From Acheta domesticus (taxonomy: Eukaryota > Arthropoda > Insecta > Orthoptera > Gryllidae): 64,000 nucleotides of DNA. Below the pieces are notes generated by a model that saw only the letters and a list, made by a program, of their open reading frames with translations, was not told the DNA's origin and did no database searches. Numbering within the stretch: position 1 is the first letter of the stretch; each line of letters starts with the position of its first letter. Below, piece after piece: positions 1 to 12,257 of this stretch. The position numbers and the translations under genes were made by a program. The DNA lies in NCBI GenBank assembly GCA_031308135.1, contig JAHLJT010009436.1, positions 117,993,272-118,057,271 of the forward strand. Direction: 5' to 3'.

Positions 1-67
1 TAATAATTTATCATGTTTGTAAGTCCTCTCCCATCACCATCATCATATATTTTGTGATAATGTAGTG

Positions 68-1620
68 TTTACTTTCTCGTATACATACGTATACACAGAG
101 TAAAATATACAGTATAGGGAAAGTTATGAAATGCTGTGCAAAAAGACAGCGAATTTTCAGAAGAAAAAAATTAATTGCTGGGCCCTGATAGCAAAAAAGT
201 GGATAAAACCAGTTGCTAAATTAAGAGAAAAAAACCTAACACATGGTGTAGCCAGAATCCCTGTCTTGTGGGTCTTTTATGCCGAAAAAAGAATTGAACG
301 CAAAACGTCCATGAACACCACTAGTGCCTAAACCACACATTGGATTTTTTTTTCAAATTGAAGAAACCCCTAACGATCTGGTTCTAGTCGAAGCTATGAG
401 AGTTTGAAAAACTTTCTTCAAAATTTGGGGGTACTTTACTTGAAGCCACCAGGACATTTTCAAAATTTTATCAAAAATGGCTCCAAATTTTTTCTTTTAA
501 TTTATTGTAAGAGAAGAGTAAAATACACTTATTAAGCTGGTATAGGTCTGATTTTAACGGTTAACTCTGAATTTCCGAAAATTGCAAAAGTAAATTTTTT
601 CAGCGTCTTCCTACAACTACAAAATTGAAGATAAGAGATATTTTCTGCAAATAAAATTTGTTCTCCATTGTGAATTCTTTCATTAAGGTCATGTACATTT
701 TTTGAACAATTCAGTAGTTTCCGCGCAATATTATGTGCAATATGTGCAATTTTAAATAATTACAAAAACAAGATTTTCTCAAAAACGGGTCAACATTTTT
801 TCTATACACTTTTGGAAGAGATAGTACTAAATGTTCTATGAGATGACATAAAACACCATATTGCTCTATTCTTTTGTTTTTGCAAAGAATACAAAAATAT
901 AATTTTTTGCTTCTCTCACGTTAATGTTTAGATTAGTGGTGATTTGTTCACATTATTGTGTTAATGAGTACATGTACTTTAAATAATATCCAGGAAAGTT
1001 TCTGGAAAACTCAACCATTTTCTGTGAAAACTAGCTCAAATTTCCGGATTTTCAGACATGCTCATTCGCCATTTTCTCATAAATGGCTCCAAATTTTTTT
1101 TCCAAACTTTTAAAACAGAGGGTGCTAATTACTCTCTTTAATATGACAAAGTTAATTTTTTTTTTTTAATTGAACAAATGTAATTTTTTTGAAAGATCTC
1201 TCACAACTTTAATACGCACATTTCCAGCAATTTGTAAACACTATTGTATTTGTGAGTGTATGTGCTTTCAAGGACTTCTAATGAAGTTGTTTGAAAACTC
1301 AAAAATTTTCTGAGAAAAGTAGCTTGAAATTTCGCATTTTTAATAATGCTTAAATGCCATTTTCATAAAGTCTCCAAATTTTTCACAGAATATTGCCATT
1401 TAGGATGAGATTTTAGTGTTCCTTACTATTCTAAAATTAATATTTCTGTTCTACCATTAGGAAAACAAAAAATGAAGAAAATGTCAAAAAAAAATGTACT
1501 ATGGGCGTCAAAAGAAGGCAGCTGGCACGAGTGTGTGGTAATTTTGAATGGCTAGCCCAGACCCAAAGGAAATAGAAAACTAATACAGGAATGTCTGTGT
1601 CATTCTGTAGCACCATTAGT
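68..1620 (+). repeat. Dispersed repeat family A, longest copy
   Basis: Starts TTTACTTTCTCGTATAC and ends GTAGCACCATTAGT. Between these it shares ordered blocks with six other places in the window: AAAGTTATG plus an A-rich segment, GGGCCCTGATA, AAGTGGATAAA, a CCGTCTGTC-like segment (worn here), ACATTTTCAAAATTTT, AATGGCTCCAAATTTTTT, CTTCCTACAACTACAAAATT and TAAGGTCATG. The later blocks appear twice or more inside this copy, so it has internal duplication. No coding capacity seen. Class unknown. Confidence 0.7.
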
Positions 1621-2749
1621 TATCTGGGTGTTTTTTTTTGTTGTTTATTTATTTTATTTATGTCTTCATTTCATCTCTGATTTTTTTTAATCATCTGTTT
1701 AGGAATAGTTTACCATAAATTTGTAATACAAGTTATTTTTATGTATTCCAATTCCAGGCTCAGGAATTTTTCACACCTGGTGATGTATACAAAAAGTTGG
1801 CAAAATGTGTAACATTTTATTTAATGCCTTTCATGGATTAATAACCTTTCGTCTGAAATAATTTTACAATTGATTGTCTCTAAATAACTAAGGATACTTG
1901 TGTTTATTTTATATTAATAATTTCAAACAGTGAACTTAATTATTATAAAAACAATTTTCAGAACTAGCAAATTGTAACATCAGAACAGGTGTTCTATCTA
2001 CATTTTCACAATGTTGCGATAGATGGGTGAGTCAAATTGGTAAGATTTGTCACACTTTCACCACTAGAGTGTGGATTTTCCTGTAACTTGAAATAATTGT
2101 CAATATTCAACAATAGCAACTTGCAGAACATATGGCATCTACTCTCTTGTTATGCTTGCAATGTAGCCTTGAATTAATTTGACTACCCTTTTCGGAAATG
2201 ATGTTTACAACTCTCACATATTTGACTTGTTCCTTTGAAAAGTCCGTCATCACTCCACACACCAGGATTGGAATGTAAGAAATGAGTTCAAATGTTGAAC
2301 CTTTTGAAGAACTTTAATGATAGTGATGTTATGAAGTAATTGACGAGTTTCTTTTAAAGTGAGTTTGGTTTTAACTACCTTATCATCTTGTATGTTTTCT
2401 TCCTTCAGCTCAAAGAGTTTACCTATCTAATTATCACCATTATTATCAATAAGGGACGGATTTTAATGAATGTCATTTTTTTCCTTTTCACTTTAGAAAA
2501 ATGCTGTTTAGTGTAGAATTTAATTTTATGTTATGACAAAAGCAAATGACCCCTTTTTATACATAATTGTTTTGCATTTTTCATTGATTTCAACTAATAC
2601 ATCATTTTTTTACCTTTTCCCATCATTCTTAATTCATTTTTTGCTGATTTAATTGATTTTAATATCATTTTAAAGGTACTTCCTTTGATAATATTTACAA
2701 GATGCAACAAATGTTCTCCGTAGAATTCCTGAGTACCTATACCTGGTAG

Positions 2750-3110
2750 CGTTTTCGATTTCTTCGCTCAGAAGTTGTAATGTCAGCCATTGTATGTAAT
2801 CTCAGGTTCCTGTGATGTCAGTCAGCACCATTGGCAGTTCAGCTGATTTTGGGATAACTAAAGCCAGATTTTCTGGTAAAGAACAAGTCCAAACCAAAAG
2901 TTTGAAAGCCGGGTTCACTTAAATGAATACAAAAAGCTTCAATTACATCAGTAACTTATCCAAAAGCTTGTGTTGTTCATTCAAAATTGTTTTGATCACA
3001 CTTTTTACTCCATTATTCTTTGTTTTTAGGTCATTTTTAAAACACTTTGAGAGCATTTTATTGATAATTTTTTGGCAACGTTTTAGGTCATCAAAATCCA
3101 CCCCCTAATT
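2750..3110 (-). repeat. Dispersed repeat B, inverted relative to 63,250-63,660
   Basis: Read on the minus strand it gives AAGTGAACCCGGCTTTCAAA, CTTTTGGTTTGGAC and a segment ending in TTTAGTTATC. These match, in the same order, AAGTGAACTCGG, CTTTTGGTCTGGAC and TTTAGCTATC at 63,570-63,640. A separate piece, GTTTTAGGTCATCAAAATCC at about 3,080, matches GTTTTAGGTCATCAAATCC near 63,263. Nature unknown. Confidence 0.5.
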
Positions 3111-3778
3111 ATCACCATCATCATTATTAGACATCAGATGCCTTAATGCACTAAAAACTTACATTTTAGGCACCTAAAAAGGAACTAAAATGTTTTTAAT
3201 TAGGCACGAAAAAGGCAATAAAAATTTAAAATTGGAGGAAAAAAGCACTAATATCGACTCATTAAAAAACAAAATAACAACCCAGCAGACTGAAGACGCA
3301 CATTATGCCTGGCAGAGATATAGGTCCTAATGATTGGCCTACACGAAGAACATTTGGCACGGAATAATATCCATGTTGGAAATTGGGATCATCACTTTGC
3401 CCTCTAACATACCACTGCTTTGATTACATCACAAATCTGTGCTGTGAAAATGATTTTAAATGTGTATTTGAAACCAAGACTAGAAAGAAAAATACATACA
3501 TTTTAAAGGAAAAAAACATTTAAAAAGGAAAAATATGACTACAAAGGCATTTACGTCATAAAAGACTGACAAAAGGCAAAATAAAAGTTCATCAGAATGT
3601 TTAATTTTCCCTAATTCATATACATATATTAATTGTCTTTAAATATTTTCATCAGAATAAATTAAGCATTTTCCTAAACATCCAACGTCTAATCATAATC
3701 ATCACTATTTTGCTGAAAAGGCATGTTCAGCAGCCATGTTCAATTTGGTTTGTATGTCTACTGAACTGGTTTATGGGA

Positions 3779-4398
3779 AAACATCGGTCCGTCAGTCTGT
3801 GGTCACCAGTTATGCCTAAACCATTGTGACAATTTTCTCCAAAATTGATATTCCTTCAATGATCTTGCTGAACTTGAGGCCCTGGGAATTTGAAAAGGAT
3901 ATTTTCATCCTGAAAGGTATTTTATATGATGCATTAACTACATTTTCAAATTTTTTTCAAAACGAGTTCCAAATTCTTGGATCACCCCCCCCTCCCCAAC
4001 AGAACAAAGAAAGATAGCACAAGCTTCATTTTCACTGAACTTTGAATTTCCAAAAATTTCAAAACTTTTTTGGGATCTTCATACAACTACAAAATTGAAG
4101 ACAGATTTTTTCCCTTAATGAAATCGGTTCTTGAACATCTGTAAAAAACATTATTCTTTGCTTAAATATGGTCATACACAAATTTCTAAAATATTAGTAG
4201 TTTTCATGTCATTTTCCATGCATTATAAGCAGTTCAAAAAATTTTATGGCTCCAAATTTTTCTTCAATTTTTTCCTGGATAAAAGGAGGGATTATCAAAA
4301 AATGGTGCATCTCTCATTTTCTTTGATCTCTGAATTTTTGAAAATTGCAAAAGTTACAAATAATTCAAGAAAGTATGTGTTGCTGTAGCACCACTAGT
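3779..4398 (+). repeat. Dispersed repeat family A, 5'-truncated copy
   Basis: Begins inside the family at the CCGTCAGTCTGTGGTCACCA segment, runs through ATTTTCTCCAAAATTGATAT and CATACAACTACAAAATTGAA and ends exactly as the others do with GTAGCACCACTAGT. Truncated at the 5' side. Confidence 0.65.
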
Positions 4399-6606
4399 TT
4401 CATAATTAATTTAAGTTTCAAATAATTGTAAATAATCTTGACTAGAGCCAATTTAGCTTTACAACTATTAAATCTAATAAACATTCATTTTCATAACGAA
4501 TACTTCTGATGCCGTCCATCTAAGTGTCCCTTAAGCAAAATTGATCCCTGAACATAAACATTTTTAGTTTTGCCATTCATCTTGTGTGATCTGTGACACT
4601 TGGTCATGCTTTCTGGTGCAAGCAGACTTAAAAATCCCAAATGCAGCTATAAAAACTCCTTATGGTCTTCTCTAGGTAGACACCATTGTTTCTGTAATGT
4701 GTCTGCAAGAAAACTAATTTTGACGATTGTAGACCACTCTGTTTGAAATGTTTCAAAAACATAAGGTTGAGGACTAGTAGTTAAACTCGTTTTGCAATCA
4801 AAAACTGGCTTCAATCTTATTTTTGAAATGTGGTGGCATCAGGCCAAGAATAAGAGATCATTTTCAAATAATTGTTTTAAGAAAAAACACATCCTTCCCA
4901 AAAGAGCAGTATTGAAGCAGAAGTGGACAGCACCTTGTAAATCTTAATTTTTGAATCTACTTTGATTATTTCTTCTCACTTGTCTTGAAATCTCTGTTAA
5001 TGGATTCTTACACTCGACCTACTGACTTCCAATTTCTGCAGATCTTGCCCAAATGCAAGGGTCTGAAGTGTCAGAGCGTTGACAAATTTATTGTCCTCTG
5101 CCAGTCACATGGAGACATTTAACATCATCCGTGAAAAACAATTATATCTTCTGATCAGCCGTTAATAAAATGTTCTTTGGACATTTATATTAATTATGGT
5201 TGATTATAACAAATACTCAATTTGTGTGCCCATTTATTTTTCATCCCATCCATCTATCACCAATCTCTTCATCCATCTGATTGCAAATATTAAAAAGTAG
5301 ATTTTTTAATACCAAGGAATGTAAATTTCCACATGATTCATACTCTGACTCTACCTCTGACTCATAAAAATCCTAAAGATTCAGATAGAAATCAGAACAT
5401 ATTCAGATCTCTACATTCCTCAAACATGTTATAAAGATAAAAATTGATGACAGAAACATTCTCTACAATACTAATGTGTTTCTCAGACAAACCGTTCTCA
5501 TTTTATTGCAAAAAATACTTAATCTTTTAAAGAAATATTGTAATTTTTTAAAATGTTTCAAATTTAAATATGAGATAGGTCTTATTGTTATCTGATTGAG
5601 CTGAAACTTTGAGAACCTTAGTTTTATTCCAATTAACAAATTTTTAGGAGTTTCCATCCAAAAAAGTTTGGAAATCAATTTCTTGCAACCATCCAAGTGA
5701 GCATACACAAGTCAATGAGAGTCGCATTCCCATGTTCTATACATTATAATCTACATCATACTTTAATTAATTTGTTTACAACTTCAAATTTAATTTAATT
5801 ATATTAACATGGACATATTCAACATGTCTTAAGGGTTATGTAAAGTACATATATATAAGAAAATATAAATTAGTTATTTCAAAATTTAATAATGAAATTG
5901 AAGTATATTTGCAATGAAAAATGCAATGCGGATCTCAAAGTCGTATTTGCCCACAGACCACAAATTCAACAAATACTATCACATACTAAAAGTATCTAAC
6001 CTTTTCTTTTCATGCATAAATTCTTTAATTCAAAATGCACCTGGTGATACTTATGAATGGGTACAGAATATATAAAGTAAACTTATGAGCATAATCAGTC
6101 TTAAAGTTTTATTTTTCTAATATTGCTTTTTAAACTCTTAACTAGTTCACCACCAATATTTGACAGCTTTTTATGACTGAACTACTTCCTACTACTATTT
6201 TAAACTTTAACATTTGCTTTCATTCTTCAAGACATTAATATAATTTTCAATGTAATCAAGTCTCATAAAATTCCCACATTTCAATAGTTTCTTAAAAGAA
6301 ACTCTTAGAAATTGATAATCATATGTCTATTATCAATGGTGTATATTCTTACAAATGAATAAGCCTTTTAATACTTATGTAACATTCAGAAATAAAATGA
6401 ACAAACTGATTCGGATTATTTTTCAATTATTTTTAACTTACAACCCAATATTTCACATAAATGGTATACTAGTTTAAAAACGCCAATGTTGGAATTTTTA
6501 TGTATTAAGAAACTGAAAACAATATAAGAAAATAAAACGCATGTTTGAAAATACATGTTTATAAATACATGAACAAAAGTAAATTTAAACAGAGAAAATC
6601 ATATAC

Positions 6607-6802
6607 CTGAATTCTTCAGAATCAGTACTGAGTTCTTGTTCTATATGGAGGAATACCTGCACCAATTCAGATATAATAATTGGCCACAGAGATGTAACAT
6701 GCTGTGATGACATTCGTAACAGCAAAACTCGGAAACACAGAAAAACTTGTGCCTGCACAGTTGGTACCACTTGTGGTAGCCGCAAGCTATCTGCCAAACG
6801 CT
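6607..6802 (-). CDS. dop1: DOP1 exon r (most 3' in window)
   Basis: Acceptor ggtgcgcag, donor TTCAG/gtatat. Reads [56 protein letters not shown] and ELSTDSEEF. It ends with two bases of an incomplete codon. The remaining C-terminal part of the protein must lie before position 1; I searched 1-6,606 on the minus strand for its usual motifs and saw none. Confidence 0.95.
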
Positions 6803-8329
6803 CTGCGCACCAAAACACTTAATGAATCTCATTGAAGTGGTTTATAATTAACTTAACAATTCACTTAGAACCTTACTTAATTATCTTTTTTCATTAAATT
6901 AAATGGGCAACCGGGGTCCATTGGACCCAGAAGAAAAATGTTTAATATTTTTTGTGAAAACTATTCAAGATATCGGAAAGCTTTTTGTGACTGTTTGCTA
7001 TGGTGTTTTTTAATTGTTCCTGCAACTATTTTACGACAGTGTTACTGAATAATAAATAAAAAAATTCTTTATCTTTTCTCAGCTGCAACCAGGCAAGTGG
7101 GGTCCATTGGACCCAGGTCTCTTCATCTGCATCTAATATTGCATTTTCTAGTTTTGTTTGGTCGATTACTTGACTTTTTCATGCCCAAGGAATGGACGGA
7201 TATTACATTGCGCAACATCTTTTCATTGGGAAGTTATCTGACACTACCTGTGAGTGATTATAAGATTGATGCCCACAAAGACAATGTTGATACAGGTTAG
7301 TATGTAGCTCAGTCAGGAGGGTGAGTTTTTGGCATCATGCCCGGTGCAGGTTTTGCGGTAAAACTACACAGCAACAGGAATGTTGCAGACTCTGACTGAA
7401 CGTTAGGAAACATGAGATCATACGATTACTTATTGTTGATATTGCAAAGAATTTGGTTTGTACACAAAATGTAAGGAGACAGTCAAACAGGATAGAATAA
7501 CAAGTGTCGCCTGCCCATCACAAGTTTTCAGGAAAGCAGCAGCTTCCACAACTCATAAAATTTTTAACAATGTCTAAAAAAGTTGTCATTTATGCCCTTG
7601 GGAAAGAAGTAGGAATCAAAGAGATGTAGCATCTGCTCAAAATCCGTCTGTAATGAACATACCAAGGTAAACAATGTGTGCAATCTGTAATAAGAGAAAA
7701 ACTGTTTAAAAAACAAATGTAAAGTATTTTTAAAGGTTTTGTAAAAATTAAACAACTATATTAGAGCGTTATCTTTCATTATCCAAGTCCAAAATGTGCA
7801 CCTGTAAGCATAATTTCATCGCAGACACTCCTGAGTTCGCTGCACCCCGCTTGCCTGGTTACGTCATTAAAATTGGTTGCCGGGAAAAAGAGTTAAACTA
7901 ACAGTCAAAATTTCCTATTCCTTTTTTCTTAAATATACTAACATGTCAAATAAGAAACCTCATCGAAATAATTTTTTTCTTTAATTTGGTAATAATTCAA
8001 ATAACTCAGCACAAAAAAGTGAATTTTACTGTATTACATCATATAAATAATATCTGTGTGTCATTATACATACATACATATATGTATACATATACATATA
8101 TATACATATATATATACATATACATACATATACATATATATATACATATACATACATATATATATACATATACATACATATATATACATATACATACATA
8201 TACATACATATACATAGTTTGGTTTGGTCGATTACTTGACTTTTTCATGCCCAAGGGATGGACGGATATCAGATTGCGCAAAATCTTTTCATTGGGAAGT
8301 TAAATTAAATAAATATATATATACGCATG

Positions 8330-8366
<37 letters not shown>

Positions 8367-11300
8367 CATTGAACTGAATTATACTGAACCTTGAATTTCA
8401 GGCATATATTTGTGGTACTGGTCCATTTCACTACAGAGTAGTACAAATGCCAGGCGTTTCAATAACTGTGCTCGTTGCTCATACTCTTGTTCTCTACTGG
8501 AAAAAATGCTTAGTGAACCACTTTGAGCAAGTGATACACGACCTAAAATCAGTAAAATTGTTAAACTATTATATTGTTATAATAACAGGGTGTAAACTAT
8601 TATGATATTATAATCATAGAATGACTTCACAACTGGCAGTAGCCTTGAGTACAGAGAGTGTGAGTGCGAGTGAGTGAGAGTGTGAGTGCGAGAGAGCGTG
8701 AATGAGAGACAAAATGCGAATGAAAGAGAGAGTGGAAATGAGAGAGAACATGAGTGCGAGTGGGAGAGAGTGTGAGTGCGAGTGGGAGTGGGAGAGAGTG
8801 AGTGCACGAGGGCGAGAGAGTAAGCGAGTTCGACAGAGTGTGAGGGAATGTGTGAATGCAAGAGAGAGAGAGAGAGAGAGAGAGAGAGTAACAGAATGGG
8901 TGGTTTTCTTTTCTTTATTTTATTTACTATTTAATTATAATTACTTTATTCTTACACTATCGAAATGACAAAACAATTGTAGGCCAACATTGAGATCAAT
9001 AGTGAAATCAGGAGATAAGATTGAATTTTGACTGGCCTTTTTTTGCACTGAAAGCAGGGGCTTTAAAGCACACATCAGCCGGACAAACTGAAAATCACTA
9101 CAAACTGGCATTAGCCCTTCTTGCACCAAGCCATAGATATATGGTACACACTCACATGTATTACTTACTCATTAAATCACGGAATGTGGTGTTATCATGT
9201 GTCATTAGATTATCAACAATTGTGCGCCATAGTGGTAAGCAATGAGCCTCCATTTGGAAGAGTGAAGGATCCAGCAACAGATCAAATACATCTTTCCGCC
9301 AAGCTTTCCTTGTATATTGGTAGCTACTTAGGCTCGCTAGTAACTGTGAACACGCTTGGAAACTAGGCACATTTCGACGACTGTGGACAAAAGAAGATAC
9401 AATACAAACAAAGATACAGAAATATAGAATTAAAAAGAAAAATGAAGATTCTAATCAAAATCATGGAAGACTGGACTGACTGTCTGACATAATATTAATA
9501 TACAATTAAAAAAAAATCTTAAGTACAGGTCAGTAAAAATGACATACGTGTGATTCTTGAGGTATGGAGTTATATTATACATAAGTGCAGTGAGTAGAGC
9601 TACAACCTTTTCTTTTTCTTGGCTTCCATAACTAACATCAAGTAAGGGAGCCAACAATTCAGCCAAAACTGACTGAGCTTGGACGCTGAATTGAGCAGCA
9701 AGACTAATAGTTGCCACACCTACAATAACATTAGAAAATATTAATTACTTACTCCAGTGAAATAAAACAACTGTCATCGTCAAACTTTATGAGAACATTA
9801 CTGCAACTCAGGAAAGATTAAGAACTTATAGAAAATATACCATTTAATCATTAAGAATTATGCATCCTAATGGAAAAATCGCTCATGCTCCTGAATGTAC
9901 ACATTAACTAATGCATCACGTACTGATCAGAATTCGAACTCACTGATAATAAATGAAGTGATATAGTGTGTGTTATTAATGACACTGAATTATCCACAAA
10001 GTACTCAAGAAGTTCCAAAAATATATGCTCTTCACAACCCTGCACTTTGGTATTGATGATGATGATGATGACGATGATGACAATGATGATGCTTAAGATT
10101 GGAGGGTGGTCAAACATCTAATGTCGTAGGTGCCAAAGTCAAATTATCTTGTGATAATACAACAACAACAATGATCAGCTCAAAATTTTTTTTAAAAAAC
10201 AGACACTAACAAATTTAAGAGAGAAAGAGAGGGCAACTAAGACAATAATAATCACGACTAAGAACAACAATGTTTTAACAACAAATAATCCACTGTTCTA
10301 ACATTATAACATTAAATTTCTTACTCTTTGTTCTTAATTACTTACTCATCTACTCCACAAGGAATCCAGTCATAAGAATGATAAATTTCAATGTAAATGT
10401 TTATACCTCCAAGCCTTCATTATATAATGGACAGCACGATTTTATATATGATGTATTTGAAACTTACTACTGGCTACTTTACCTAATTTGCTATTCAATT
10501 TTGCAAAGTCTGGCAATTGCTAATCTATTGTGTATGTGTATTTATTATATTTATTGTAGAGATTCGTATCTGTGAGATACAAGCTTTCAGTTGCGTTTCC
10601 TATTTGATTGTGATATCAGGTGTGTCAACAATAGAGGTCATTAGTCCCGTAAGTGTAGTGTGTGTTTTTCAATCGGGAGGTGGCGGAAATCTTTCCCCAC
10701 TGGATGGCGTGATCCGGTCGACCTACCGTCGACTAGCGGGGTTTCCCTCAACCAGGTATCTCCCACCAGCGGGGCACCGCCCCAGCCGGGGCCAACTCTC
10801 CGCTCCCGACCGGTCTCCCGGCATGTGTGATAGTGTAGTGCACGTTAGTGTGTGTGTGTAAGGGGGTGAGAATAGGACAAGGAAGAGGAAGGAAAGATCG
10901 CGCGCGCTCCGTGGCCCGTTTGTTAAGGTACTGCTCCGCCATTCGTCTGGAGCTGAAAAGCTAGTGTCGAAAATCCTACCGCCGTCGGGACTCGAACCTA
11001 GGACCTCCCGGTCAGAGGAACTGAGCCATCTCTCCCAGTTTTCCCACTAGAGTGAAGCATTTGTACGTTATTCGTGAAGTTCTGTTTAACTGATTATTGT
11101 TCTGCTTGTGATTATTGCAATGCGTTCGGTTCAGAGCAAGTTGCAAAAGGAAGTCTTTCAGTCAGACACGTAAAGTCGTTGCCAAAGTATATCAAAGCAG
11201 TTCTTAAGGGAGTGGCTGCTGCTATGGGTGTTTCGAAAAGACATATTCGCAGAATGAATAAGAAAATGAATTCTATTAAACCGGAAGAATCGTGAATCAT

Positions 11301-12215
11301 GTTCATTTTGAACTCCTAATAACGAGAAAGAGGAAGAACGTGGAATCTGCTCTCAACGGTTTCAATAGAGTGATTCGCCGCACAACTATTTAATGCACCA
11401 TATCAAGAAATGGTTATTTTGACCGAAAACGGCGCAAACAATAGTAATGGCAGTGATAATGATGCTAGTTATGATAGGAAACGGAAAACAGTGGAAAAGA
11501 TGTTGATGAGAGCAGAGCCGGGTCATCAAGTGAATTTGGTGTTTCTCCGAACGAAGTCACTAACGCAAATTAATTTCCAACCAAGTTCGCTAGCACGTGC
11601 GGAGCGAGAGGCTAATGTTTTTGGTACGGACAGACTCACGCAAGCGCCGCTTCCTGGGTCCCTCCCCACCACTTTCAGCTTCCCCCTCTACTCGCGAATC
11701 CCAGCGGCCACCCTAGAAAAATTTAGCTATACCAGTAAGGGTGCGAAGGAGGTTCAATAGAGATATACATCGGCTCTTCAAGTTTTGAATGTGCTTTTGC
11801 CATGTTAAACTCTTGTCGAACGTCAGGCCAAGGAAAGTTGCGGATTCGACGAAGGGAAGTTAATGACCCCTTCCCCCAAAAAATATCACATGTAATGATT
11901 TCTGCAGAAGTGCAGAACTTGAATCCAGTCTCATCGCTACATTCTTGCAGTTTGTCGAGGGCAAGCTGTAACTGCCTCTTGCAAGCTCTTCGAGAAGCAA
12001 AATATGGCAACATCGTCAACGAAGAGCGATGCTTTCACAGGCTCTCGAAATACTGATGCGATCCTATTGAAAGCAATGGCAGAGTGACACTCGGAATTGA
12101 TCCCTGGGGGACGGTGACTTGAGGACATGTCACGAAGGCATATGCGAAAAGATCTTGACGTAAAAAATCCTGCTAGAAAAAAAGGGTCCCTACGGCCCCA
12201 AAAATGTAAGGTGCG

Positions 12216-12257
<42 letters not shown>

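Larger units (their letters stand above)
1..6606. other. Intron sequence after the last visible exon
   Basis: About 6.6 kb of AT-rich sequence with no exon that I can support. It contains two copies of the dispersed family described separately, a stretch at 2,750-3,110 related in inverted orientation to the far end of the window, and otherwise sequence in which I see nothing. Confidence 0.6.
6803..8389. other. Intron with piggyBac-like relic and microsatellites
   Basis: 1,587-base intron between exons q and r. It contains the relic at about 6,890-7,895, one of two copies of an 86-base block (the other copy also inside this intron), a TACATA/ATATAC microsatellite and a CA run, each listed separately. 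Confidence 0.8.

Noticed and set aside
1..6606. C-terminal DOP1 exons
   Set aside because: Expected, but no matching motif or coding-like block was found on the minus strand here; they must lie outside the window or be too short to see by eye.
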